From Nocardioides jensenii JCM 1364 = NBRC 14755 (GTDB taxonomy: Bacteria; Actinomycetota; Actinomycetes; Propionibacteriales; Nocardioidaceae): a DNA stretch of 64,000 nucleotides. This document shows positions 51,781 to 60,344 of the stretch, piece after piece. The stretch covers positions 60,647-124,646 of the forward strand of contig NZ_BCRJ01000006.1 of the NCBI RefSeq assembly GCF_001552535.1. The letters are read 5' to 3'. Both the position numbers and the translations under genes were made by a program. The notes beneath the pieces are model-generated. The model was not told the origin of the DNA. It saw only the letters and a program-made list of their open reading frames with translations, and searched no databases. How positions within the stretch are numbered: position 1 is the stretch's first letter; each line of letters opens with the position of its first letter.

Positions 51781-52869
51781 ATGAGCAAGCGGAAGGTCTT
51801 CCTGCACGTCGGGGCGCCCAAGACCGGCACGACCTACGTGCAGGACCGACTCGCGCTCAACGCCCGCGGGCTGGCCGAGCACGCCGTGCACTTCCCCAAC
51901 AAGCGCCTCTTCGCCGACCCGACCCTCTTCCACTTCCGAGCCGCCCTCGACCTGCTCGACCAGGACTGGGGCGGCCCCTCCGGGCACGCACGGGGTGCCT
52001 GGTCGTCGATGGTCCGAATGACCCAGCGTCGCAGCGGCACCGTGATCATCAGTCACGAGATCCTGGCGCCGGCACCGGCGGAGAAGATCGCGCGGGTGAT
52101 GAACGACCTTCAGGGCAGCGAGATCCACGTCGTCTACACGGCCCGCGACATGGTGCGACAGCTGCCCGCCGCCTGGCAGGAGAGCATCAAGCAGGGCCGG
52201 CGCTGGTCCTTCGACCGGTTCCTGGCCAAGGCGGAGGACGGGATCCCGTGGTTCATGCGCGCCTTCGACCTGCCCAGCGTGCTGACCGCCTGGGGCCGCA
52301 CCCTGCCGCCCGAGCGAATCCATGTGGTGACGGTTCCGCAGCGTTCGACGAACGAGAACCTGCTGTGGGAGCGCACCTGCGAGGCCTTTGGCATCGACCC
52401 GACCTGGGCGCACCTGGACTCCGAGCGCGCCAACGCCGGGCTCGGGGTCGCCGAGACCGAGCTGCTGCGCCGGCTGAACCGGCAGTTGGACCGCTCCACC
52501 CGCAGCACCGCTGCCCACGACGAGCTGATCCAGACCATGCTGGACCGCAGCGAGCTCGGCCGGCGGCGCTCCCGCAAGGTGCAGCTCCCACCGGCGCACT
52601 ACGACTGGGCGCAGGCCGAGGCGCAACGCTGGACCGCCTGGGTCGAACAGGCCGGCGTCCACGTGGTCGGCGACCTCGCGGACCTCCAGACTGGGCCACC
52701 ACCGGCCGACCTGCCCGAGGATCCCAACACGGTGCGCTCCAAGGCGATCACCAAGGCGGCCGTGAACGCGTTGACCGTGATGACCCGTGAGGCCGCCAGT
52801 CGACCCGACCCGTCGCGCGAGCTCGGCGCCCGCATCAAGGCCCGCGCCGGGCAGATCCGGCAGCGGTGA
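51781..52869 (+). CDS. Sulfotransferase-like protein 1
   Basis: 362 aa. N-terminal KVFLHVGAPKTGTTYVQDRL is the 5'-phosphosulfate-binding loop of PAPS-dependent sulfotransferases, and VVYTARDMVRQLPAAWQESI is the 3'-phosphate-binding helix with Arg and Ser-equivalent positions. No membrane segment is evident, so it is probably a cytosolic enzyme acting on a glycan or lipid precursor. Its close paralogue lies at 54058; the two flank an unknown gene. CACAAT seven bases before the ATG may be a weak -10. Confidence 0.8.
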   Translation: MSKRKVFLHVGAPKTGTTYVQDRLALNARGLAEHAVHFPNKRLFADPTLFHFRAALDLLDQDWGGPSGHARGAWSSMVRMTQRRSGTVIISHEILAPAPAEKIARVMNDLQGSEIHVVYTARDMVRQLPAAWQESIKQGRRWSFDRFLAKAEDGIPWFMRAFDLPSVLTAWGRTLPPERIHVVTVPQRSTNENLLWERTCEAFGIDPTWAHLDSERANAGLGVAETELLRRLNRQLDRSTRSTAAHDELIQTMLDRSELGRRRSRKVQLPPAHYDWAQAEAQRWTAWVEQAGVHVVGDLADLQTGPPPADLPEDPNTVRSKAITKAAVNALTVMTREAASRPDPSRELGARIKARAGQIRQR

Positions 52870-52873
52870 TCAG

Positions 52874-54061
52874 GTGACCAGTGCCGACCAGGAGAACCCG
52901 GGGATCGCCCGCGCCTGGGGGTGGGTCGACCACCTCCGCGCCGGAGGCGACACCCCTTGGGCCGACTTCGCCGGGGCATCCGTCTCACGGGGCAACCTGG
53001 TGCCGGGGGCCATCCAGCTCGAGGTGGCCCGCCGCCTCAACGCCCTCGCCCGCTCCGACGCCTTCGGGCAGGCCCGACAGGTCGACAGTGCCCTGGGCGG
53101 AGCCGACAACCCCGGGCACGCCCGGCTCGTCGACCAGATCCTCGAGTCCAGCGGCCCCGGCCGCGGCCAACCCGACCTCGAGCTGGTCGGCGTGCACTCG
53201 GGCTCTCGCTTCGGGCCACGTCCGGTGGATCCGGCGCAGCTGCCGACCCACGAGCTGATCCGGGCCGCGGTCGGGCTCCTTGCCGAGCTGGTCGTCGAGC
53301 ACGACCCCGGTGCCACACCCGAGCCGCCCCCCCGTCTGGTGCGACCCTGGCGTCGTGGCTGGAGCCTGTACGGCGACCCGCTGGCGGTCTCGCAGGTGCG
53401 TGGCACCTTGTCACGGGCCGGCGTCGAACCCGGCCGACGCGCACCGATCGCGGTGATCGTGGCCGATGACCTGGCCGCGATGCTCGCCGACGTGTGGAGC
53501 TGGCGGGTGCAGCATGCGGTCAACCCCTCCTGGCGCTGGTGGCTCTCCGACCGGGTCCGGCGCGACCGGTTGCCACGGGTCGTCGACCTGCCCCGGGTGG
53601 CCGCCAACCAGGCTGCCCGACTCGGTGCGGATCGCGTGCACATCGTGGTCGCCCAGCACCCCCTGCCGGCCGTGGCCCGGCTGGTCGGCGTACGTCGTCC
53701 CGTCGACGCGACCCGGGTCGGCCTCTCGCCCGAAGCCCTGGATCTCGTGCGGCACCTCAACGTCGTGCTCCGGGTGCTGGTCACCCCCGAACGCCACCAG
53801 CACCTGCTCGACAGCGTGCTGCTTCCGTGGTTGGCCGACGAGACCGGGAGGCGACGCGGGGTTCCGCCCCGTCACCAGGACTGGGTGCGGCAGCAGGCCG
53901 AGCGAATGCGCGATGAACTCCGGGTTGCTGGATACCCTGTGGTCGGGGATCTGGACGCCTTGGTCCCGACCGACCGGCGGCGTGAGCCGGGCACGGACGA
54001 GACCGGCGTCCTTGACGTGGCCCTGCGCACGCTGTTGAAGGTCAAGGAGATCGAATCGTGA
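52874..54061 (+). CDS. Unknown protein between two sulfotransferase genes
   Basis: 395 aa, not recognised as a known family. Starts with GTG four bases after the first sulfotransferase stop and overlaps the second by GTGA, so all three are cotranslated. The middle (about 195-300) has an alternating hydrophobic pattern (IAVIVADDLAAMLADVW, VHIVVAQHPLPAVARLVGV), which hints at a nucleotide-binding or transferase fold. The C-terminus VVGDLDALVP mirrors the VGDLADLQ and VGDLDDLIP segments of the two sulfotransferases, so it may be a highly diverged member of the same family lacking the PAPS loop. Confidence 0.7.
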   Translation: MTSADQENPGIARAWGWVDHLRAGGDTPWADFAGASVSRGNLVPGAIQLEVARRLNALARSDAFGQARQVDSALGGADNPGHARLVDQILESSGPGRGQPDLELVGVHSGSRFGPRPVDPAQLPTHELIRAAVGLLAELVVEHDPGATPEPPPRLVRPWRRGWSLYGDPLAVSQVRGTLSRAGVEPGRRAPIAVIVADDLAAMLADVWSWRVQHAVNPSWRWWLSDRVRRDRLPRVVDLPRVAANQAARLGADRVHIVVAQHPLPAVARLVGVRRPVDATRVGLSPEALDLVRHLNVVLRVLVTPERHQHLLDSVLLPWLADETGRRRGVPPRHQDWVRQQAERMRDELRVAGYPVVGDLDALVPTDRRREPGTDETGVLDVALRTLLKVKEIES

Positions 54062-55275
54062 GCCCGAAGCGCGTCATCCTCCACGTCGGGACCCCCAAGA
54101 CCGGCACGTCCTACCTCCAGGACGTGCTGTTCAGCAACCGCGACAGCCTCGCCGGTCAGGGGGTGCTCTACCCCGCCGATCGCTTCGACGGCCACTTCCT
54201 CGCCGCCCTCGACCTCATGCGCCTGCCATGGGGTGGCCTGGAAACCCAGGCGGTCGGCGCGTGGGACCAGTTGGCCGAGAAGGTGCGCGACTGGCAGGGC
54301 AGCACCGCGATCATCAGCCACGAGATCCTGGCGACGGCCTCACGCACCCAGATCCGCAAGGCCCTCGAGTCGTTGGGCCACCCCGACACCGAGATCCACG
54401 TGGTGCTCTCCGCGCGTGACCTGGTGCGTCAGATCCCGGCCGAGTGGCAGGAGAACATCAAGCACCGCCGCACGATCAGCTACCGCCGATTCCTCGCCCA
54501 GGTGCAGGATCCCGACCGCACCGGCCGCATCGCCACGTGGTTCTGGGGCGTCCAGGAGATCCCCGACATCCTCAACCGGTGGGGAGCCGAGCTCGACCCC
54601 TCACGTGTGCACGTCGTGACCGTGCCCAAGCCGGGCGCGCCCAAGACCCTGCTCTGGGAGCGCTTCGCCGACGCGTTCTCTCTCGACGGACTCGACCTCG
54701 ACCTGCACGTGGAGCGGGCCAACCCATCCCTCGGAGTGCCCGAGACCGCGCTGATCCGGCGGATCAACAAGACCTCGAACGCCGACGTCGAGCCCGGCGC
54801 CTACCGCCCGCTGGTGCGTGAGCTCCTTGCTCACCAGACTCTCTCCAAGCGCTCGGATTCACCACGGTTGGCTCTGCCGCCGGACGTGTGGACCTGGGCC
54901 GACGACCTCTCCCACGCCTGGGTCGACGAGCTGCGTGAGCGGCGCTACGACGTGGTCGGTGACCTCGACGACCTGATCCCCGACAGCAGTCCGGTGCCGT
55001 TCAGCGACCCCGACCGGCCGCGGCACCGCGAGGTCAACGCGGCCGCGCTCGAGGCGATCCGGGCGCTGCTGCTCGAGGGTGCTCGCATGCGCCAGGTCGA
55101 GACGGATCTGCGCGACGAGCTCCGCGAGACCCAGATCGCGCTGGAGCGGGCCTACCTGCGGCCGACCTACCGAGCCCGCGAGAAGATCGTGCGCTCGGCC
55201 GAGGACAAGGGCTGGGGACGCCGCCTGCTGGGCTTCTACCGTCGGGTGCGCGGCAGGAGCTCGCGCCCGGCGTAG
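54058..55275 (+). CDS. Sulfotransferase-like protein 2
   Basis: 405 aa. Same motifs as the first copy: RVILHVGTPKTGTSYLQDVL (PAPS loop) and VVLSARDLVRQIPAEWQENI (3'-phosphate helix), plus VVGDLDDLIPDS near residue 300. A basic C-terminal tail with heptad-like RQVETDLRDELRETQIALERA may form a coiled coil. GTG start overlaps the preceding gene stop. Its last 40 bases overlap the convergent EcsC-like gene. Confidence 0.8.
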   Translation: MSPKRVILHVGTPKTGTSYLQDVLFSNRDSLAGQGVLYPADRFDGHFLAALDLMRLPWGGLETQAVGAWDQLAEKVRDWQGSTAIISHEILATASRTQIRKALESLGHPDTEIHVVLSARDLVRQIPAEWQENIKHRRTISYRRFLAQVQDPDRTGRIATWFWGVQEIPDILNRWGAELDPSRVHVVTVPKPGAPKTLLWERFADAFSLDGLDLDLHVERANPSLGVPETALIRRINKTSNADVEPGAYRPLVRELLAHQTLSKRSDSPRLALPPDVWTWADDLSHAWVDELRERRYDVVGDLDDLIPDSSPVPFSDPDRPRHREVNAAALEAIRALLLEGARMRQVETDLRDELRETQIALERAYLRPTYRAREKIVRSAEDKGWGRRLLGFYRRVRGRSSRPA

Positions 55276-55916
55276 CGGCCGATCTGCCAGGTGCTCCACG
55301 CATCGGCGGAGAGCCCGACCACGCCGCCCACCACGGGCACGCGTCGACCGATCGTGGTGGCCAGTCGCTTGCCGGCCACCTTGCCGATCAACGAGTTCGC
55401 GACCTCGGCGGCGATCGCCTTGTCGAGTGCCGGGTCGTTGACCGGGGCCGTGGCCAGCGCCATCGGTGGCGCCGGAAGCTGCTTCTTCTTCACCAGCTTC
55501 TTGACCGAGTCCTCGCCCAGGGCGCAGGCAAGGATCGCGTTGCGGACCCGGTCGTCGTGCAGGTCGTAGCCGCGCAGGTGCGCGATCACCGCCACCATCC
55601 GGCACTGGATCAGCGCCAGCCCGGTGATGTTGGCCGGCATGGAGGCCGCCGCGGTGACCAGCCCGCCCAGGTTGGTCACGAATCCCTCGGCCCCGGCGTA
55701 GGCCGCATGCCACTCGATCACGTCGCGGATCGCCTTGTCGACGTCCCCGTCGGCCTTCTCCAGTCGAGCCTTCGCGGTCGCCTCCGCCGAGGGCAGGGGT
55801 CCGATCCCGTCGACGGCGCGTTTGAGCGCCTCGCGGACGAAGCCCGAGGTGAGATTGGGAGCCGCCTGCGTGATCTTCGGCGTGATGCGCTTGGAGATGC
55901 TCGATCCGATACCCAT
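55236..55916 (-). CDS. EcsC-family protein
   Basis: 226 aa. Helical protein with GGLVTAAASMPANITGLALIQCRMVAVIAHLRGYDL, the core of the EcsC family (function unknown, sometimes membrane-associated). The C-terminus VPVVGGVVGLSADAWSTWQIGRYA is also characteristic. Start placed at ATG 55916, seven bases after TAGGAT on the minus strand; ATG 55925 lies inside that box. The 3' end overlaps the convergent sulfotransferase gene. Confidence 0.82.
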   Translation of the reverse strand: MGIGSSISKRITPKITQAAPNLTSGFVREALKRAVDGIGPLPSAEATAKARLEKADGDVDKAIRDVIEWHAAYAGAEGFVTNLGGLVTAAASMPANITGLALIQCRMVAVIAHLRGYDLHDDRVRNAILACALGEDSVKKLVKKKQLPAPPMALATAPVNDPALDKAIAAEVANSLIGKVAGKRLATTIGRRVPVVGGVVGLSADAWSTWQIGRYAGRELLPRTRR

Positions 55917-55923
55917 GCGGTGC

Positions 55924-55929
55924 ATCCTA
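55924..55929 (-). promoter_or_regulatory. Leaderless -10 box for EcsC-like gene
   Basis: On the minus strand TAGGAT lies seven bases before the ATG at 55916. The same bases read on the plus strand include CATCCT, six bases before the GTG of aat, so the divergent promoters overlap. Confidence 0.45.
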
Positions 55930-55934
55930 GGGTC

Positions 55935-56594
55935 GTGCCGATCGAACCACCTGCCACACCGTGGGATTTCCCCGATCCCTCCGCCGTGGCCGACGACCTG
56001 ATCGCGATCGGCGCCGATCTCGAACCGGGCACGTTGCTGCTCGCCTACCGCTCGGGCTACTTCCCGATGCCCTTGGAGGACGACGACATCGGCTGGTGGA
56101 GCCCGCAGCGGCGAGGTGTCCTCCCGCTCGACGGGTTGCGGGTCTCACGGTCCTTGCGTCGGGCCTGTCGCGACTTCGAGATCAGGGTCGACACCGCGTT
56201 CGAGGAGGTGATCGACGCCTGCGCCGACCCCGTGCGTGAGGGCGGCTGGATCGACGCCGGCATCCGGACGGCGTACGTCGAGCTGCACCGTCTGGGCTGG
56301 GCGCACTCGGTCGAGGCGTGGCGCGACGGACGACTGGCCGGTGGGTTGTACGGCGTCGCGACCGGCGGCCTCTTCGCGGGTGAGTCGATGTTCCACCGCG
56401 ACCGGGACGCCTCGAAGGTGGCGCTGGTGGGGTTGGTCGACCTGCTCGACGACGGCGTGCCGGGTCGGCTCCTCGACGTGCAGTGGCGCACCGACCACCT
56501 GGCCTCGTTGGGCGTGGTCGAGGTGCCGCGGGCGACCTACCTCGAACGGTTGCGCGCGGCCGTCGTCCTGCCGGAGCCGACCGCGCTCGGCTGA
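55935..56594 (+). CDS. aat: Leucyl/phenylalanyl-tRNA-protein transferase
   Basis: 219 aa, full length. WDFPDPSAVADDLIAIGADLEPGTLLLAYRSGYFPMP, WWSPQRRGVLPLDGLRVSRSLRR, and GGLYGVATGGLFAGESMFHRDRDASKVAL are strongly conserved Aat features. It adds Leu or Phe to N-terminal Arg/Lys of proteins, marking them for ClpS/ClpAP degradation. GTG start fixed by similarity to family N-termini. Confidence 0.95.
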   Translation: MPIEPPATPWDFPDPSAVADDLIAIGADLEPGTLLLAYRSGYFPMPLEDDDIGWWSPQRRGVLPLDGLRVSRSLRRACRDFEIRVDTAFEEVIDACADPVREGGWIDAGIRTAYVELHRLGWAHSVEAWRDGRLAGGLYGVATGGLFAGESMFHRDRDASKVALVGLVDLLDDGVPGRLLDVQWRTDHLASLGVVEVPRATYLERLRAAVVLPEPTALG

Positions 56595-56719
56595 ACCCGG
56601 CACGGATCGCGGTCGTGGTGAGGGGCACGGGGCCCTCCCGACGGATCGGCGCTCAGGTGCCGTCCGTCAGGATGGTGGGCGTTGACCGGAGACACCCATC
56701 GACCTCAGGAGTGATCGGG

Positions 56720-57250
56720 ATGCGACGAACCGCCCTTGTCTGCGCCATTGTGCTGCTGCTGGCCGGGCTGACCGCCGGATGCGGGGGCGACTCCGACCAG
56801 GACTCCGCGGCCAAGGAGTCGGAGAGCGCGTCGGCCACCGACAGTGCGAGCGAGGGCGCCTCCGGTGACGACAGTGCGACTGATGGTGGCTCCGAGGATG
56901 CCTCCGAGTCGAGCGACTCGGACGCGGAGTCATCGTCGGCACCGGCCCCCGACCCTGACGGCAGCGTCGAACCGGCCGGTGCCGAGTTCTGTGATGCCGT
57001 GACCGTGGCTGCCGCTGCCAAGGAGTTCGACGAGCTCCAGGAGGCCGTCGATGGACTCGTGGCGAAGCTGCCCGCCGAGGCCGGTGCCGACGTGAAGGCT
57101 GGACTCGACGTGCTCGACACGACCATCGACGCCTCCGCCGACAAGGAGGAGTTCGTCACGAAGGCCCGGTCGTTGACCGCCCGGGACCAGAAGGTGGTGA
57201 CCGCCTACACCGCCTACGAGAGTGCGGCATGCGCAGAGTCGACGCCCTGA
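56720..57250 (+). CDS. Lipoprotein 1 of a six-member tandem family
   Basis: 176 aa. Lipobox LTAGC (Cys at about residue 21), a long Ser/Asp/Glu-rich linker (to about 85), then a domain of about 85 residues beginning AEFCDAV and ending SAACAESTP. The paired Cys of the domain recur in the five following genes. SD-like AGGAG upstream. No homologue of known function is recognised. Confidence 0.75.
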   Translation: MRRTALVCAIVLLLAGLTAGCGGDSDQDSAAKESESASATDSASEGASGDDSATDGGSEDASESSDSDAESSSAPAPDPDGSVEPAGAEFCDAVTVAAAAKEFDELQEAVDGLVAKLPAEAGADVKAGLDVLDTTIDASADKEEFVTKARSLTARDQKVVTAYTAYESAACAESTP

Positions 57251-57370
57251 CCCCGATATCCCGAGTGTTCTCAGGAACTTCTCAAGAAATCTGTGTCGTG
57301 CATGCATGAAACCGGATTCGGGTGGGAACGTAACTCCCAGACATTCCCTAAATGATGAAGAGGTGACGGG

Positions 57371-57718
57371 ATGCGACGACTCGCACTCGTGGGCGCGGGC
57401 CTGGTCCTTGTTGGCGGTCTCACGGCATGTGGTGGCGCCCCGGACGACGCGTCCGAGAAGGATTTCTGTGATGCCTACGGCAAGTTCCAGTCTGCTGACG
57501 AGTTCAAGGACGTCCAGAAGGCCTCCGACAAGCTCGACGAGGTCGGCACGCCCGAGAAGATCGACGGCGACGCTCGTGACGGCTTCGAGCTGATCCTCGA
57601 CACCGTCGACGACTCCGACGACGAGGACGCGCTGAACGACAACGTCAACGACCTCGACAGCGACGACAACGACAAGCTGGAAGCCTTCACCAAGAAGGCC
57701 GGCGAGATCTGCGAGTGA
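57371..57718 (+). CDS. Lipoprotein 2 of a six-member tandem family
   Basis: 115 aa. Lipobox LTAC (Cys at about residue 20), almost no linker, then KDFCDAYGKF, VGTPEKI, DARDGFE and terminal GEICE. Very acidic. Closest in pattern to lipoproteins 3 and 5 (shared DDAS and VGTP). Strong terminator directly downstream. Confidence 0.75.
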   Translation: MRRLALVGAGLVLVGGLTACGGAPDDASEKDFCDAYGKFQSADEFKDVQKASDKLDEVGTPEKIDGDARDGFELILDTVDDSDDEDALNDNVNDLDSDDNDKLEAFTKKAGEICE

Positions 57719-57738
57719 TCTGACGACCAGCGCTTCAC

Positions 57739-57780
57739 ACGACTGCGGGGTGGCCAAGCGCCACCCCGCAGTCGTCATTT
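57739..57780 (+). terminator. Rho-independent-type terminator after lipoprotein 2
   Basis: ACGACTGCGGGGTGG (57739-57753) and CCACCCCGCAGTCGT (57761-57775) form a 15-bp perfect stem with a 7-base loop, followed by CATTT. Confidence 0.8.
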
Positions 57781-57803
57781 CGGAACCAGAAGAGGTGACC
57801 ACC

Positions 57804-58232
57804 GTGCGACGACGTTCACTCCTGTGTGCCGGCATCCTCGTGGTGGCCGGCGCGACCGGCGCCTGCTCGGGAGATGACTCCGCGGCGGACCTGGGCGCCG
57901 CCGCCGGCGACCCGGCCACCCGAGGCTCCTTGTCCGAGTCGATCCCCGACGACGCGTCGACCGAGGACTTCTGTGCGGCGTACGCCGACTTCGTCGCGGC
58001 CTCCGAGATCGGCGCGATCCGCGCCAGCACCCGACGCCTGGGCGAGGTCGGTACGCCGCCCGGCTTCGACCCGCAGGCGCGCGCCGGACTGGTGCTGGCG
58101 ATCGACCTGGCCGAAGGGGCCTCCTCGCTGGATGAGCTCTCGAGCACCGTCTCGGAGCTGGACGCCGCGAGCACTGACGACCTCGAGGCGCTGGCTTCGA
58201 CCGGGAGGAAGACCTGCCCGGAGGTGGAGTGA
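57804..58232 (+). CDS. Lipoprotein 3 of a six-member tandem family
   Basis: 142 aa from GTG 57804 (AAGAGG eight bases upstream; GTG 57795 is an alternative). Lipobox TGAC (Cys at about 19), linker, then EDFCAAYADF, VGTPPGF, ARAGL and terminal KTCPEVE, the same skeleton as lipoprotein 2. Confidence 0.72.
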   Translation: MRRRSLLCAGILVVAGATGACSGDDSAADLGAAAGDPATRGSLSESIPDDASTEDFCAAYADFVAASEIGAIRASTRRLGEVGTPPGFDPQARAGLVLAIDLAEGASSLDELSSTVSELDAASTDDLEALASTGRKTCPEVE

Positions 58233-58325
58233 TCGCCGGCCGCCCGATTCGGTGCCCCAGCCTCCGACCGGGTTTGATGGGGCCGACCGCACGAACTCGA
58301 CACGACGAAGAAGAGGTGTGATCCG

Positions 58326-58802
58326 ATGCGTCGAATCGCGATCCTTTGTGCCAGTGCCCTGCTCCTGATGGGCTCCACCGCCGCCTGCGGCGACGACGAC
58401 AAGGACGACAAGAGCTCCGCCGGCGACCCGGCCAGCCAGACCGAGTCCGAGTCACCCACGGAGACCGAGTCGACCGAGTCGGAGTCCAGCGACCCCACCG
58501 AGTCGACGGACACCGAGTCTGCGGACCCGGACCGGTCCGAGTTCTGCACCGCCGCAGTCGCGCAGGGCTTCGACGAGGGCGGCTACACCGAGATCAAGGG
58601 CTGGGCCGAGGGTCTGAGCGCGGTCGAGCCGCCGTCTGACTTCACGGCCGACCAGTCAGCTGGCCTCGCCGTCATGCTGGGCCTGGTGCAGGGTGCGAAG
58701 ACCGAGGCCGACCTCTCGGCCGCGACCAAAAAGCTGACCGCGGCCGAGAAGTCGCAGGTCCAGGCGTTCCTGGACTACGTCAACGCCGAGTGCAGCCCCT
58801 GA
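58326..58802 (+). CDS. Lipoprotein 4 of a six-member tandem family
   Basis: 158 aa. Lipobox STAAC, then a Thr/Glu/Ser-rich linker made of repeated TES/ESE units, then SEFCTAAVAQ, a PP in place of the TP, QSAGLAVML and terminal NAECSP. SD AAGAAGAGG upstream. Confidence 0.75.
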   Translation: MRRIAILCASALLLMGSTAACGDDDKDDKSSAGDPASQTESESPTETESTESESSDPTESTDTESADPDRSEFCTAAVAQGFDEGGYTEIKGWAEGLSAVEPPSDFTADQSAGLAVMLGLVQGAKTEADLSAATKKLTAAEKSQVQAFLDYVNAECSP

Positions 58803-58900
58803 TCGGAATTCATCTGGTCGTGGCCTGCTCGTGAACTCGCTGGCGCAGCATGGTGGCAAGCCGTCGTCCCACCCGGGATCAGAGAACCGAGGAGTGCAGC

Positions 58901-59437
58901 ATGAGAACCAGGAAGATCGCCGTCGCCGGTGCGGGCGTGATGTTGTTCGGAGCACTCGTTGCCTGTGGTGGCCCGCCGGACGACGCGAGCAAGGACGACT
59001 TCTGCACGGCGATGACGAAGGTCGGCGAGACCAGCTCCTTCGATGACCAGAAGGACGCCGTCAAGGAGCTCGGCGACGTCGGCACCCCTGACGACATCGG
59101 CGATGACGCCCGCAAGGGCTTCGAGAAGATGCTCGACGTCTTCGACGACGCGGACGACGTCGATGACCTCACGAAGGCCGAGGACGATGCGTCCGACGAC
59201 GAGAAGAGCGAAGGCGAGGCGTTCACCAAGTACTTCCTCGAGAAGTGCACGAGTGACCTGCCGAGCGGGGCGCCGTCCGGCATGCCCAGCGACCTGCCCT
59301 CCGACCTGTCGATCGACCCCTCCTCGATTCCGAGCGAGATGCCCAGCGAGTTGCCCAGCGAGGTGCAGAGCCTGCTGCCCAGCGACTTCCCGAGCTCGCT
59401 GCTGAGCGAGATGCCCAGTGAGATGCCCACGAACTGA
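58901..59437 (+). CDS. Lipoprotein 5 with xxPS tail repeat
   Basis: 178 aa. Lipobox LVAC (Cys at about 22), domain DDFCTAMTKV, VGTPDDIG, DARKGFE and EKCTSD. Unlike its neighbours it continues for about 60 residues as a repeat of four-residue units ending in PS (LPSD, MPSD, MPSE, LPSE), probably an extended wall-spanning or surface segment. SD GAGGAG upstream; terminator follows. Confidence 0.75.
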   Translation: MRTRKIAVAGAGVMLFGALVACGGPPDDASKDDFCTAMTKVGETSSFDDQKDAVKELGDVGTPDDIGDDARKGFEKMLDVFDDADDVDDLTKAEDDASDDEKSEGEAFTKYFLEKCTSDLPSGAPSGMPSDLPSDLSIDPSSIPSEMPSELPSEVQSLLPSDFPSSLLSEMPSEMPTN

Positions 59438-59458
59438 GCATCCCCGGGTTCCACGGAC

Positions 59459-59504
59459 AACGGGCGGGTGCCTCGGCCATCATGGGCCGGGGCACCCGCC
59501 CGTT
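59459..59504 (+). terminator. Terminator after lipoprotein 5
   Basis: AACGGGCGGGTGCC (59459-59472) and GGCACCCGCCCGTT (59491-59504) form a 14-bp perfect stem; the interior CGGCC/GGCCG can extend it. Confidence 0.7.
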
Positions 59505-59538
59505 TCGCACCACAGACACCCGCCTCCCTGGAGAATCC

Positions 59539-59919
59539 ATGCGCGTCACCCAGATCCGAGCCGCCACGGTCGCCGCCCTGTTGGCGCTGGCCCTGACCGC
59601 AGGATGCGGTGGCAACGACAAGGACGAGAAGGGTTCCGAGGGTGAGAACGCGGCGGACGTGACGCAGTTCTGTGAGGCCTTCACGGCGCTCGACCCTGCC
59701 GGTGACTTCGAGGCCTATCGCACCGGAGTGGCCGCTCTCGCCTCGGGTGAGGACGACGAGGCGCTGCCCGCCAACGCTCGCACCGGTTTCGGGCTGCACG
59801 CCGACATCGTCGACGTGGCGTTCACGATGGAGGGCGCTGAGGCGATGACCGATGACCTGACCGCCGCGGAATCGGCCCAGCTCACGTCGTTCAACGAGTT
59901 CGTCGACGAGTCCTGCTGA
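59539..59919 (+). CDS. Lipoprotein 6 of a six-member tandem family
   Basis: 126 aa. Lipobox LTAGC (Cys at about 23), linker, then TQFCEAFTAL, an ANARTGFG segment equivalent to the ARxGF of copies 2, 3 and 5, and terminal DESC. The final residue of the protein is the conserved Cys. GGAGAATCC upstream of the ATG is a usable SD. Confidence 0.75.
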   Translation: MRVTQIRAATVAALLALALTAGCGGNDKDEKGSEGENAADVTQFCEAFTALDPAGDFEAYRTGVAALASGEDDEALPANARTGFGLHADIVDVAFTMEGAEAMTDDLTAAESAQLTSFNEFVDESC

Positions 59920-59953
59920 GTCTGAGCTTCCAGGGCGCCTCTGGCTGAGTCGG

Positions 59954-60286
59954 TCAGACGACCTGGGGTGCCTGACCGTTCTCGGAGACCATCGGCCGGT
60001 TGCTGCCTTCCCAGTCGAGCATGCCGCCGTCGAGGTTGACCACGTCGCGGCCCTGGCTGGCCAGCCAGGCGGTCGCCTGTGCGGACCTGCCGCCCACCTT
60101 GCACACGACCAGGGTCTGCTCGTTCGGCACCTCGTCGAGCCGGTTGCCCAGCTCCGAGAGCGGAATGTGCTGGGCACCCTCGATGTGGCCGTGGTCCCAC
60201 TCGACCTGCTCGCGCACGTCGAGCACGTGCAGCCCTTCGGGCAGCGGGTCGGGGACGCCGGTGATGGCGACGGTGGGCACCTGCAT
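59954..60286 (-). CDS. Single-domain rhodanese-like sulfurtransferase
   Basis: 110 aa. LDVREQVEWDHGHIEGAQHIPL and the active-site loop VVCKVGGRSAQA with catalytic Cys62. The six-residue loop CKVGGRS is of sulfurtransferase length. SD AAGGAG upstream of the ATG. Acts in sulfur or cyanide handling in the cytosol; the partner is unknown. It is convergent with the last lipoprotein gene. Confidence 0.9.
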   Translation of the reverse strand: MQVPTVAITGVPDPLPEGLHVLDVREQVEWDHGHIEGAQHIPLSELGNRLDEVPNEQTLVVCKVGGRSAQATAWLASQGRDVVNLDGGMLDWEGSNRPMVSENGQAPQVV

Positions 60287-60344
60287 GGGACTCCTTCAGT
60301 GGTCACGTCCAGTGGCCGGGCCGGTCGGGCCACGACCGTCGAGA

